From contig VZTG01010146.1 of NCBI GenBank assembly GCA_013397845.1, forward strand, positions 124,001 through 188,000: DNA of 64,000 bases. The letters run 5' to 3'. A program made the position numbers and the translations under genes. The DNA is from Melanocharis versteri. Taxonomy: Eukaryota; Chordata; Aves; Passeriformes; Melanocharitidae. This document shows, one piece after another, positions 1 to 12,500 of this stretch. Numbering within the stretch: position 1 is the stretch's first letter; every line of letters starts with the position of its first letter. The notes under the pieces are model-generated. The model had not been told where the DNA came from. It did no database searches and worked only from the letters and a program-made list of their open reading frames with translations.

Positions 1-91
1 GCCTCCCCTGCAGGGGGCTAGGTTTGACACTGTCCTTGCAAGACTCTGCATCTGTTGCATCATTTTGCATTACATGCAGTGCTCTGGTGCA

Positions 92-122
92 GGGTCTGGG
101 GACCCCTTTGGGGATACGGGGG
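92..122 (+). other. Potential G-quadruplex
   Basis: Four G-runs of 3, 4, 4 and 5 bases (92-94, 98-101, 110-113, 118-122) are separated by loops of 3, 8 and 4 bases, which fits a loose quadruplex pattern. The CCCC in the second loop could instead pair with the flanking GGGG as a small hairpin. No function is implied. Confidence 0.4.
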
Positions 123-170
123 AGCCTTTGATGGGCCGTGACACCCCCTCTGCTGTCATTCACGTGGATG

Positions 171-290
171 TCCCCTAGATGTGGCTTTCCCAGGGTGGGG
201 AGCCCCTGCAGCTGGGCTGGTCTGCACAGNTCCCCTAGATTTGGCTTTCCCAGGGTGGGGAGCCCCTGCAGCTGGGCTGGTCTGCACAGC
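171..290. repeat. 60-bp tandem duplication with N at the junction
   Basis: Bases 171-230 and 231-290 are two head-to-tail copies of the same 60-bp unit. They differ at one base (g at 181, t at 241) and at position 230, which is an N in the first copy and c in the second. A lone N exactly at the junction of two nearly identical copies is what a contig join with unmerged overlapping ends would leave. A true minisatellite that the assembler could not resolve is the alternative. Confidence 0.95.
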
Positions 291-560
291 AGGGGGTGGG
301 CATTCACTGCCTCTCACCTGAGGCTTTTTCACCACACACCCAAAACCTCTCGTCCTCCCCGCTTTGGTGTGAGGGTCTGTTCGAGCCTGACAACTGACAG
401 CCCTGGGGCTGTGGTCTTCACCCCAAAGGTGTTAGGCTTAATCCTCCTGTGAATGTGTTCTCCTCAGCCCTGACCTGAGTCACTTTCTCCTATCTCCATC
501 AACTTGCAGTCCAGGGCCTCAATCAAGAGGCCCGTTCAGGGTGTGGTGGTCTTCCATGCA

Positions 561-3500
561 GCTTTTGTTATACAGTTTTGCTATAATAGGGAAAGTTCTT
601 CATAAAAGTGTTTAAGCCATAAACCATAACATTTCAGTCTCTGAGAGTGAGTCTTACTGGAGTCAAACAGTACAGGGGGATGCATCCCAGTAGTCATTTG
701 CTGTGTTTCCTTGCAGAAAGATCAAATAATTGAAAGAATAATCTTTCTTTCATAGAAAGTGTGAATGAATGCACCAAAACGCTGCTTGTTTTGAGACAAA
801 AACAATTCCTTTTCTGTATGTAGAAGTCAAAATTCTGTTTTTCTTTCTTCTGGTATTAGAGCTGGTTTTTTTCAGCAGAGTTACAGAGTTTTCTGTTAAT
901 GTGGCAGCTTGATCAGTTCTGTCATTTTGTATCAGTCCACTAATTAAAATGTTGATTCTGTGTTTGAGACCAACCTTGAAGAAAAGATGTTTCTGATGGC
1001 TTAGGTAACAAGCTGAGATGTACAGAATCTAGACATGTAGAACAGAGAGACATCTGTAACAACAGTTTGCAATTTAAACATCAGTAATACAGAAAGTGAT
1101 AACGTTTTACACCAACTCCTCACAGTCTGTACTGAATAGCACCTTGTGCTGAGTAAGAACTGCTGGAAACTGGCTAGTACATTTTTCTTTCTCAGTATGG
1201 CCAAATCTATTTTTGCTGAAGGTCAGTATGGGAAAGCAATACCAGCAGGCATTAAAGTGTAATAGAAAGCAAAAGTGAACCACCCTTCAGGCTTGCAGAC
1301 AATGAAATAATGCATACTTAATGTGAACCATTAGTTCTCCTAAGCTCTTTCATCCGCAGCTGAGACTGTGTAACCTCTGAGACAGGATGTGTCTTGCTAA
1401 TTACATTTTTGTAGTCTCACACTCTGTATCAGTTTAACTTGAAATTCAGTATTCCTTTTGTTTTTGCTTTTCTACCCTATAAACTGTTACGCCCCACACT
1501 GCTGAAGTACTGGGCTTCCTAGGAGAACTCAATTGTCTGCAGAGGCACATGTGCTAAATGGCAATGCAAGGATGATTTGTTGAAGCAGATTTGGGACCTG
1601 ACATCTGATACTACCTGCAGCACTGTCAAGGGAGGAACATTGTCAACAAGCTGTTAAAAATGACTTCTAATGGCTGAACAAACTAGATGAAACATCAAGA
1701 AAATCACTTTGTTCTTTGTTCTTATTGATTGCCTAATTTAATTGGCATAGTTTTATTGAATTTTTTAACAGAACAAAATGAGATTTTAATGTAATCTCAT
1801 TGAGGTTGGTTCTAATTAGATATATTAATTTATTATGACTTTCTTGGTTAGAAGAACTAGAAGTCATTAATTTCTTTTGATGAAGTTGTTTTAGACAAAG
1901 TCCCAAACCTTCCAGCTATCTGTACTCTTGGTTGTATTGGTGTATACTTAGTTGAGAATCTACAGGAGGCTGACGAGATCAAACGACTTTACTTATGTTG
2001 AACTTCAAATTCTAAAACCACCTAAAAATATTGAAAATTTCTGATATTTTACAGGTATCATTCTGTAAGCTTTTCAGGCATTGACACACCTGTGGTATCA
2101 ACCTCTGCAATTGTTGCAATAAGAGTGAGACAAGGCAAAGTAGAGTTCTTTGCTTGCATAACTTTTTAAGGCCTAATCAGTTTCCAGTTTCATGTTAATT
2201 CTTGATGACTTAAAAGCCAAGATGGCAAAAGAAGGTATCAGTTTAATTTTGCTGGATTGGATGTTGAGTGATTTGTAATACAGTGCATTTTTGCTTTCAA
2301 GCAAGTTGCTTGAAGTATGGTTTTGTACACTTAACTTCATTTTTACAAGACAGTTTGGATCAGGAGTAATCTTGAAATTCTCTTGCATCATTGAAATTTG
2401 ATCATTTCCTTTCAAGGTTTATGCATCGACCTCATTTGAGCTTTATTGGGACCAAGAGGAGTAGGGTGGAAGGTTTATACAGATTCAAAGAGCTGTTCTA
2501 TACTGAGTCTAGAGATGACTTTGCTGCCTGTTCTTTGGTGTCATTTGTGGGAGGGTATGTACTGCTGAGGAAGTGCAAAACTTTGTTAACACTGGACATT
2601 TTGGGATTTCCAGTTTAAAGTTAGAAATGTCACAGTGATTTGCTATTTATTCACTCACCCTCCGTTGTAAACCATATTTTCTCAACAATAACCTGCATCT
2701 TATGTGGAAAGTTTAGGACATACTATACTCAGAGCAGCTCAAGTGTTACTTGAGTAATTCAGATAACTCAAGTGATGTTGACCCACACATCCCTCTGGTG
2801 ATGAGACAAAAGAGCTGTTGAAAGAGAAGAGATGAGGAATGAACTGCTTTCTCATCTTCATTGGCACTATGACACTATCTGAGTGTTAGTGGTATTTATT
2901 TGTTTTACAGAAAAGCTGAGTTTTCTATGTGTAAAAATTCTGTGGTTTGTACAGCTTTGTTCATTTAACAACACACATAAAGTGACATTTTTACTGTCTT
3001 TTAGTCCTTTTTGAACAGAGTCAAATGGCTTAAATAGATTTTCAACTTCAGGTATGTAATTGTTCAGAAACAATGTCTTTCTCTAGAAGTTTAATGTAAC
3101 AGAGGCACAGAAAAGGATTCAGATGTCTCTCCTAAATACCTGCTATGTAGTACAATTGCTGGAAATGGGAAATAAACTGAGAAAGGAGCATTCTCTGACT
3201 CTATGAGAGACAACTTAGTGTGGTCACGAGTTCTCCATGTTCTCTTTTGGAATGGCTGATCCATTAATGCACTGATACAGCAACTGATGTCAGTGAGGAT
3301 GAGGGCAAGCTGGGGAGGTCATTAATCTGGGGCAATGTTTTAGATATTTTCTTTGCCTCGTATGGAGCTGGTGCACAGGCCTCAAGGATGGTTCACAGTT
3401 CCAATTCCCAAGCACTGTGTTAGCATTCAAATCAGTAAGCACATGAATACTGATATTCACACTGCTGTATCTGCCTATGCTCTGACAGGCAAATGAGAGA

Positions 3501-6500
3501 AGTTGGCTCCAACTTTGAATCGTTTTGGTACTTCTGCAAGTAGCGTTAGGCATTGTGTAACACTGAGGTAGCTAAAGGCAGTTGTGTAGGCCTATATCTA
3601 TAGGCCTTTGCTTCTTTTGGATGAATTCCTGAAGTGTAAAATACAATAATAATAGGGAGCTAATTCTTAGTTTCATAGAGATGCAGTCTGTGGATATGCT
3701 AAACATATTAGTGTCCTAATAAAATGTTACTGATTTTGGCAGCAGTGGTCTATTACATAATTTTCTTTCTTTGAATCTTAATTGTTTTATTTTTCAGGCT
3801 CACATTGATAAGAAGACCATATTATGATCTTAGTTTCTCAAATTAGATTTTATGCATTTTTGCTGGCAGAACATGTCTGCTTACAGACATGCAAGACACG
3901 TAGAAAAATAATAAATCTTAGAATTTAGGAAGAGAAGATTTTCCATTAGCTCTTCAGCTTTTTGTAGCCCTCTAAACAAAACTCAGAAAACGACAAAATG
4001 CAGTGAAATGTGAAGACTAGTTAGCAGTAGCATTTGTAAGTGGTCATTGTTAACATGTCAGGAATGTGCCTAGATTTCTGCTTTGGTGATGTTTTATTAT
4101 ACGGCACAAACCCCAGTTGGGGTTTGCTTTTCCTCTTGCTCATTACTCTCTGTCTTTAATTGGACATTGGTCTTTATAGAGCATTGTTCTTGCTGCTTCC
4201 ATCTTGCAGTGTTTGAAACACAGTGTAGCCCTTTCTCCCTCACCTTGCGTTCTATTATTGAAATAAGCCATATAGGAAGATGGTATGAGAGAGAGTTTGC
4301 TAGGTAGAATTAGGAAAAAAAAACCCAGCTCTTATGGTTAGCTTAAGCTTTTCTTGCATGACACACAGACACCTTTCTGCTAAATCAGACTTGACTGAAC
4401 ACTTGCAACAGGCTGTGAATGCTCTGATGTTTGACAGCTCCTGTTTCAGGTTTCCTTCATGAGAGCATGGTTCACTATCAACTGATCCACCCCTGAAATT
4501 GAATCTTAAAGCTTTCTGCAAGTACTATGCTACACTCTCATCATGCGGGAGGGAAACAGTCTGTTGCTCATTCTGACTGTGAAATGAGCCAGTGTTATGT
4601 GATTACCCTTCAGTTTGACTCTGGGAAGTAACTTGAACCTCATCAGATTGTGAGTTGTTTGGTTTCCCTGTATAGGTGCTCGCTCTTTTCACAGGCTTTC
4701 TGAAGTGTTGCTGTAATTGCTGATTTGTGTTGATTTTTCTTTTCACATAACACCATATGCTGCAGTTGAGAGATACATTCATAACTTGTTTTCACACAGA
4801 CTAAGTCCTGAATCACACGCACATTGTCTTGATGCAATTTCCTTTGACAGTCAAGAAAGCCTGCTACAGTTGTGGACGTGTTAAAAGGCAGAAACCAGTA
4901 GTGAAAACCAGAAAACAAAATCTATATAGCCTAAACAAAGGTGGAATAATGTTACAAATGTGTAAATGAACTTGTGATAGCTTCCCATTTGTGTCAGGTC
5001 ACAAAATGAAATAATAAAAGTTCATGCAAAAAAAGGAATTAAAAAATGCTTTCGGTGAAATGTTTCAAGTTTCTTGGGAAAAGAAGTGATATAGTAGTGT
5101 CTCTGGGAGAAAATTATTGTTTCCATGAAAAAAACCCCAACAAACTCCTAATCAAAAAATGTTATCATAAATTTGGAGGAGGGTGAGTGTTTATGGATAA
5201 TACAAAAAATGATAGGTAAGTCTTAGAAAAACAGTTTTTGTTCAAAGTTTTAAGTCAATTTCAATCAGTAGGGTGAGATTTCTGTGTCTGACAGCTCACT
5301 TTGTGTCTGTCTCTGATGGAGTTTTAGAGAAAAATGAAGGACATATCCAAGGCTAGGAGCTGCCAGAGATGGGACCTGAGGCTAGACTTATATCCATTCT
5401 GACAATACCTACATTCCTAGAGCTCTCCTGCTTTCTACCCTTCTCTCCATCATTGGTAGACACAAGCTATTTTCTTTAAGTCAGGTCAATACCTTGGCCG
5501 TTATCAAAACAACTTGATGAGCCAGAAAGTAATTTTGCACTGCCTTTTCAAACTTAGAGAACTAAATTCAATAAAAGCACCTCAGATCTTTTGGGAGAAG
5601 TGACAGTCTAATCATTAAGGAACATGTTCATTATGAAACACCAGAATATATCTCACTGGGAGCCGGAGGAGATATATTTGGTTATTGAGCTTTTTTTTCC
5701 TTCACAAATTTTGTCAATACCTGTGTAGGGAGAATGAAAGTGTTCATTATTGTGAGACTTACTTTGTAACCAGGGTGTGCATGATAAGGATAAGAATATA
5801 TTTATCAGTGGGAATGATGCCATACCATATGATTGCCATATGTGCAGTGATGATTTTTTCTTCTTGGTGTTTTAGCTTCCTTAAATTCACAGAAAATTAA
5901 ATTAGTTCTTATTGAGGTATGAATAAAACCATCATTAGTTTTTTTTTCAGTTATTTAATATAATTACCACACTTCTTTCTTTTGAGTAAGTCACAGTGAG
6001 GGAGGTAGACAAATTTTGTTCCAAAAACATTGCTTGGTTAGAATACTGCTTTTACTGTTTACTTGTTAGAGTTGTTAAGCAATTATATTTTCCCCTGAAA
6101 GGGGTGTTAAGCTTGGACTCCACTTTCCAAAATTCTTGTTATCTGGTGATCTGATTCATCTTTTAGGAATGGGTGGTCTTTTAATCACTGAACCTCCATC
6201 TCACTCCAGTGTCCTCACTTCTGGAACAGCTGATAAGGTCAGTGTCAATCTGAGTCTCCTCTGCTGCATGCATCTGTAGAGCATAGGACTGATCCCTTCC
6301 TGTTCCCTCTCTGAAGAGAGCCTTTTCTTGCATCTCAAGTGCAGTAAGGGAGAGAAAGGGCATTCTGTTTTGTGCAAACGTTTTCTACTTCAAATTTTCT
6401 TTACATTCTGATACAGAGTTAAACCTCCAGCTTCGGAAATTCTCTGTTAAAAATGAGACTGCTGTCAGTGGCTTGGAATAGGTCACAAGACTGATTGTTT

Positions 6501-7780
6501 TGGAGATGCATGTCCTGAAGTGTTGGGAAGCTGAGGATTTGGCAGAGCAATGGAGAAGGCAGGCTCTGAAGAGCACCAGAACTGCCCCTCTGCAGCAGCC
6601 TGCTATGGGGAGGGAGGTGCATTTTTGGCATTTTCTGTTACTTTATTAGAAAGATGCTGGGTGCTTGGTATATGAGGGTGAAAATAAAGGTGACTGAGGA
6701 TTTTCTCTGCCCCGTCTCCCCTCCTCCACTCGCCTTGGACCCATAGGTAGTGAACACAGGTGTCTCAGCTGAAAAGGAGTGATGGTGAAAGATTCCGAGC
6801 CATGACAGGGGAGGAGACCTGGGGCGAGCTACAGCATGTACTGGCCCCACAACTTTGAGGTAGTATTGGATTAAAAGCAGTCATATTGCATGCAGGTTGT
6901 TCTACATGGGTGCATTTTTATCTCAGCATAGTGACACTGTTTTCCCAATTGCTATTTTCTTCTTATGTAGGCATTACTTATATGGAGAGTACTTTGCTTT
7001 TTATTAATTGCTTGTGATACTGTCCTGGGATATCTTAAGGTGCAGATAGTGAATGTCTATACTCATTGCTTTGTCCTTTCATTGAATTTTGTGAAGTTAA
7101 GAATTTAGAAGTGGCAATATAGCTAGTCATGATGCTGTTATTTCTGTTATGTTTCTGGTGTTTCCTGGAATAAGATGAAAGTTAGGACCTGGTATCAATT
7201 GTTTCCTAAAATAAGAAAAGCCTTTTTAGGCATAATGTCTGGTTAGCTGTTTGCTTCTTAAGAATGTATATGATAAAATATCTGTAGCATATATACACAC
7301 TAGGCTGTATCGTTATAGCTGATAAATTCAAGGCATCTAATCCAAAGTCATGCTCTGTTTATTCAAGACTTTTTTTCAGAAGAAATGCAAGCTTACCACA
7401 AGACTTAAACAACTGACTTTTAGCTCCCAGAGAAGAATGCTGTTGTACTTTTGAGAATCTCATATAATGAAAAGCAGAGCTTAATTGCATACTAATGTCA
7501 CATTAAGAAATTCTGATTAAAAATCTTAGAAGTTTAGGTGTAGGAAGTGTGGACAAAAGTTGAACTTTTTCCTGATAGGACTTCTGATTTTTAATGATGC
7601 TGTATTTTTTAGACCAAATTTATAATCTCCTAGATAATGGATTCAGGGCTTTTCTAGTGCTTGATTTATCAAGGAGACTGGTACTGAATTATTTTGTATT
7701 TTATTCGAAGTACCATGAGGGTAAAAGTGACAAGGCTTCTGTCGTTGATTGACTACTGCCAAATCATATTTCATGACTCT
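561..7780. other. Gene-free AT-rich stretch
   Basis: I see no gene, exon or recognisable mobile element here. Open frames are all under 92 codons on both strands, in no consistent frame and with no known motifs. The only structure noted is two small inverted repeats. One is at 1777-1801 (9-bp arms, 7-base loop). The other is at 3588-3607 (9-bp arms AGGCCTATA/TATAGGCCT, 2-base loop). Confidence 0.6.
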
Positions 7781-7789
7781 GCTCACTGG

Positions 7790-7870
7790 TTTTGTTTCTT
7801 TTTTTTTTTTCCCATTTTTTTTTCTTTTTTCCCTCTGGAATTTTTCTTTTCTTTCTCTCTCAATTTGTAT
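7790..7870 (+). repeat. Long pyrimidine tract
   Basis: About 80 bases are almost entirely T and C, with several T-runs of 8-12 interrupted by CCC and CTCT. It is low-complexity DNA. It also explains the apparent open frames on both strands here, which encode Phe-rich peptides on one strand and Lys/Arg-rich peptides on the other. No acceptor-type AG with a coding exon follows it. Confidence 0.9.
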
Positions 7871-7879
7871 ATTTTTTAA

Positions 7880-10800
7880 CATTTAAGCAGCTCCTTTGGA
7901 TGAATGAGACCACATTTTCTTCCTGGCTTACCGTATGACCTCTGGCAGTCATTTAGAGTCTTCTGTTCCTTGGTTTAATTACATGTAGAAAGGAGAGATA
8001 GTTGCACCCATTGGCAAATATTTAAAGAATTATCCCTTTACAAATAAAAAAAATTTGAAGGGTTGTTGAGGTAAGCCAGAAGAGTTCCAGCCTGATGATT
8101 GATGAAAAAAGCAAAAACTGACCCTGCTGGATTGTCAGCTGTACAACTTCACTTGTGGTTTATGGAGCTTCCCATTTTGAGCAGAAGGTCAAGAATAGAT
8201 GAAACTGTGAGTAGATTTTTAATTGTGTCTCAAATATTCTCCTCAGCTTCTGCTGAGACTGGATATGAAGGATCTAGTCAGTAGTTCCCTCTATGTTATT
8301 TTTACGACTTGTTACAAATAGGGGACATTGCTGTTTATTCACTTTACAGAAACCAATCAGGAACCATAGCAAAACAGTCTTATCATTTCATTTTATATTA
8401 TGTTTAAGTCAAAGAGTAATTCAGTTGGATTAATTTAACTTACACTTAGAAATTGCAACCATATTTGAGACTCTAAGATGGTCTTGTGTCGACTTTAATG
8501 CCTGAGTTACTGGCTGTATAAAAGTAGAAGAGAAGCTGAAAGCGATGATGAGTCTGTAACTTGCTATGCAGTAGCCTTTTGCCATTTATGTACCTGGGTG
8601 AAAACAAGACACAATTTGTGGTTCTAATGTATTCCTGAGAAAGCAGAGAGCTGTTGACTCTGCAGAAATAAGAGGCTTTTTAACATTTAGTTAGTACAGC
8701 TGTCAACAGATTGGCAAAATGTAAATGTGAATGATTGTTTTAATCCTGCTAAACATTTTCTTTAGCTGATCTCATGTATTTCATGCTAAAATTGATTTTA
8801 ACCATGGATATAAGCAGTCAACTTCTTCCAGATCACTGCAACCCATACTGTCTGTAGGCAAAAGCATATATGACTAGGGCTAGCAGTAACTGGGTTAAAT
8901 ATTGATTTTTGACTCTGTCTTCTTTCCTAATAATCAGTCAAGAAGACGTGTGTGAAAAATTCTGCTTCCAAATTGTTATTATGAAGTATTTCTCTGGACA
9001 GCACAAGAAGAAAATACTGAAAAGGTTTATTTATTTTTTTTTATTTTTACAAGTAGTGTAGAACAGCTGCTTTCAGATAGCAGTCCAACCTCATAGACTG
9101 TTACCAAGAATAAAACATGTTGGGCAAAGGCAATATTTTCGGTGGCATTTCCAGAATAGGCATCTACTTTTCGAAACCTGAGGTTCAAGAAGCAGTTAGA
9201 GCGTTCAAAATTTTTGAAAGCACTATATGACTAATATGTCTAATGTGTGCAGATATTTGAAATTAAGTTGCCTCTCTTGCCCTTGCAGAGTAGATACTGC
9301 TAATATTTGATTGGAAATTCTTCAATTTTTTTCCCAAGAACGTTATTTATTTAAGCTAATCAATGATTCGGTAAAGCCATTAGAGATGAGATAGCTTTGC
9401 TGTGGTGCTAGGACTTTATTTGAGATGACTTCTGCAGGAGGTCCTGCTGACTCTGCTTCTCACTTCAGTTGTACGTCTGCAAAAGTGATTTGGAAAGTGG
9501 AGACCCCTGTTGCTAGTGATCTAAGAGGTGAGGACAGACTTCAAACTCTCTCCATGTTTCTTAACATGTAATCAACCTTGTCTAGGAGAAATCTAGCTGG
9601 CACGTTTGACAGCTAACTCAATACTCATGGTGTGTAGAGTTTGGTAATCCTCTGGGATTCCTTGAAAAAATGTGAGTAGTAAGAGAAAAGCCTGCCTAAA
9701 GAAACTGTTAGTGTTCAAAGAGGTGAAGGTGATCTACTGGTATTGTCTGTTCTTCCTTCCAGAGCATTGAGAGTGGCTTGTGGTTTGAAATGTGTCCAGA
9801 AGTGGACAGCTTCTTCCTTGTACTCCTGAGTGCAGCTGTCATTTCTTGGGTTTCAAGGAGAATTTGAAGAAAAGTCTGTGCTGTGGCTCAGTTGTCTAAG
9901 GTTCTGTACATGGCTGTGGGGAGAGCTGATGAGAATTTCCACTGCAGAACACTCTGGAGAAATCAGGAGGAAATGCAGCTGGCAGTGAAAGACTCCAGCC
10001 TTAAAGATAACTGCATGTGATGACATGTGACAGCTCTTAAGAGCTTCCTTTCATAATGCCTTGAGCGTTGTGCATTGACTGAAAAAGGATGTTGGGTGAA
10101 TGGTGTGGGCAGGATGACTGACCTTTTGACTGGTCATTTTGATGAGTACCATAATGCAGTAGCCACTTAGTTCTCTCTCGGCCAGGCTCTGCACCCTAAT
10201 CTGTCCAATTGCCTTTAGAGTTGTATGAATATTAACATAACATAACCTTTTTTTCAGCCACTAGTTGTGCTTTTGAAAGAATCCCCTCCTAACCACTTGT
10301 CTGTGGTATGTTAATCCTTTTGAGTCCCGAGCAGCAGTTACGACACCTTGCCTCCTACTGTGACACAGATTGGTTTCACACAAATTAAACAGGTTACACA
10401 CATTGATGAATGCCATGTTTTAATGCAAGACTCCTGCTATATTGTCAGACAGACAACAGTACAAAATAGTAGCTTACAAACTACAGAAGAATTCTACCAA
10501 GCTATGTAAAGTGATAGTAAGTGTAGCTTTCCTGCATCATTTTCATTGAAATGTTGATAATCCACTTGCCATGGTTGGATTTTAATTTGTGATGTCATTG
10601 TTCCATGCTAGTACTGAAACTACCACTACACAGAACAACAAGAAAATGTTTTTGTTTAGATAAATAAAAAATCTGTTTGTCATTTGTTAGGATGTTGATT
10701 TTTAATTTAACATATCAGAATATTTAAATATCTGATGTTCATTCCTTTCCATTTTATTAATGCTACTATGATATGCTTTCTGAAACATTTATTTTCACTT

Positions 10801-11640
10801 ATTTTTAACCTGCACAAGCACTTTTAGGATTTTGGTTATACATTATAAGAAAACAGCCTGAACTTTAACAGTAACACTGAAACAAACATACAGTGGGTAA
10901 TTGATAAATTTAAATTACTTTAGTAGTGTGCATTTTATAATGCATCTGCACTGATTTAAAGTTAATTTCATGTGAATTTGGACTTCTAAGCCTCTGTCAG
11001 CCGCTATATTGTTATGTTTTTTTTTTTCTTATTAGTATAGTTACTATTTTAACATTTGTTAAATTTTAATGAGCCTGAAGTTCATTAAGAAGCAAGTTTA
11101 ATTTGCTTGTTGGCCACTGTGGTTGCCCTGCAAGAAAACAACTGGGTCTTTTCCCTATCCTCTCCCTCTCTCCTGGTCTCCAAGTCCAAGTATGTGGGCT
11201 CCCAATATCTGTTGTTTTGTTCTACCTTCCTGCTTAACATAGAGGCTATTTTTCATATCTATGTGGGCTGAAAAGTTACATGTATGATTGAGAGACTGTA
11301 CTGCAGTTCTGTCTGCCTGTTTGAGTTGCACTTTGGTTTCCCTGGTGGAAGAGAGTGTAGGAATTTAAATGCTTTCAATTTTGGGTCTAGACTTGCAAAA
11401 TAATAAATAATTTTCTTTTTTTTTAGTGATCTGATGATTTAAGAGGTAGAAAAGCAGAGAAGTCCTAGCTGGTGGTCTGTGGCACAATTGATTTGGGAAG
11501 TCTCTTTCAAGGGCTAAAACGAGAGTTGAGAAAAGTTTCTTTAAATGTTTATTTTGGTTCATAAACCAGGTCCTCAGATCTCTAACTTCCCTTGTGAGCA
11601 TTGGATTTTTTGCCTCTAGGAGATGAAAAAAGCCTGCTAT
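7880..11640. other. Gene-free stretch
   Basis: No gene or identifiable transposon can be supported. 10714-10736 is a nearly perfect 23-bp AT-rich palindrome with one unpaired base. The part from about 9.5 to 10.2 kb is somewhat less AT-rich than its neighbours, but it contains no open frame of note and matches no repeat I recognise. Confidence 0.6.
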
Positions 11641-11649
11641 TTTTAAAGC

Positions 11650-12500
11650 ATTGCAGTTGCTGTCTTTGTGAGCAGAAGCTTTCCCTTTGCCACGCTTGGC
11701 TTTTAATGCTCATTTAATAAGCAATTGAATGCCGACAGAGTCAGATTTGATGTGAGCTGCTGGCTTTGCTCTGGTTTAGGGAGTGCACATGTGCTTTGCC
11801 TGCTTTCTTGCTTGGAAAGGGTGACATGACCTTGAGAACTGGAGCATGCCAAGACACTTGCCAAGGAGTGAAGCAGGGCAGACATGCCGTTCAGGGATCC
11901 CTCTGGAGACAGCCACACTTGGGCTGTGTTAGAATCATTACAAAGGCTTAGCTGGGAAGTCTGCGGCTTTTAATGCCATTTCATGGTAGTAAAACTTGTT
12001 GTCCCACCAGCTAAAGGAGTGGGTGTTTTAATAGAATAAGCATTTGATTAATAAAACAACGTGTACTGTACAGAAGAAATGATCATAAAAAGCTGCTTTT
12101 TAATGGTCTAAAGTACCTTTTGCAGCTTGGAACCTTTTATCACCTTGTAAATCGCCCCTTGAGATGAATAGTTGGAGTTAGACAAGGCACACTTCCATTA
12201 CCAGCATATCCTCCTTCAGATATTATTATAGAGCTTGGGCTGCAGCTGCTTCAAAGCTGCCCTCCTCACCAACACATTTTTACATCTTGCTTTCATTATG
12301 CCAAGGCGCATTCTGTGTTATTGCAGTGGCTTTGCGTTTAATAATCTTCTTGATGAAAACATTCAGACCTGAGGGAGGTCCACTGTTTCTCCTTATCCTT
12401 CTCTTACAAGGTGGTGACCATTTTTTGCTACTTTTGTTCTGTTTTATAGATACTGTTCAAAGGTGCTAGTTAACAAGACTTAAACATACTCAGGAGGAGA
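11650..12500. promoter_or_regulatory. Possible conserved non-coding element
   Basis: This segment has mixed, non-repetitive composition without simple repeats or coding frames. It contains several TAAT-type and ATTA homeodomain-like cores around 12020-12100 and 12280-12350. That texture resembles deeply conserved non-coding elements in vertebrates. It is only an impression from composition; conservation itself cannot be judged from one sequence. Confidence 0.15.

Larger units (their letters stand above)
1..560. other. GC-rich unclassified block
   Basis: This stretch is clearly richer in G and C than the AT-rich sequence that follows about base 560. It holds C-runs, G-runs and a 60-bp tandem repeat. 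The change in base composition suggests either a retroviral-type LTR or another repeat, or the edge of a GC-rich unit lying left of the window. I could not identify paired LTR ends, a primer-binding site or a coding frame. A 104-codon open frame at 138-452 runs through the repeat, but it contains the ambiguous base and has no recognisable domain, so I do not call it a gene. Confidence 0.4.

Noticed and set aside
138..452. 104-codon frame across the 60-bp tandem repeat
   Set aside because: It includes the N and exists largely because the 60-bp unit is a multiple of three. No homology is recognised.
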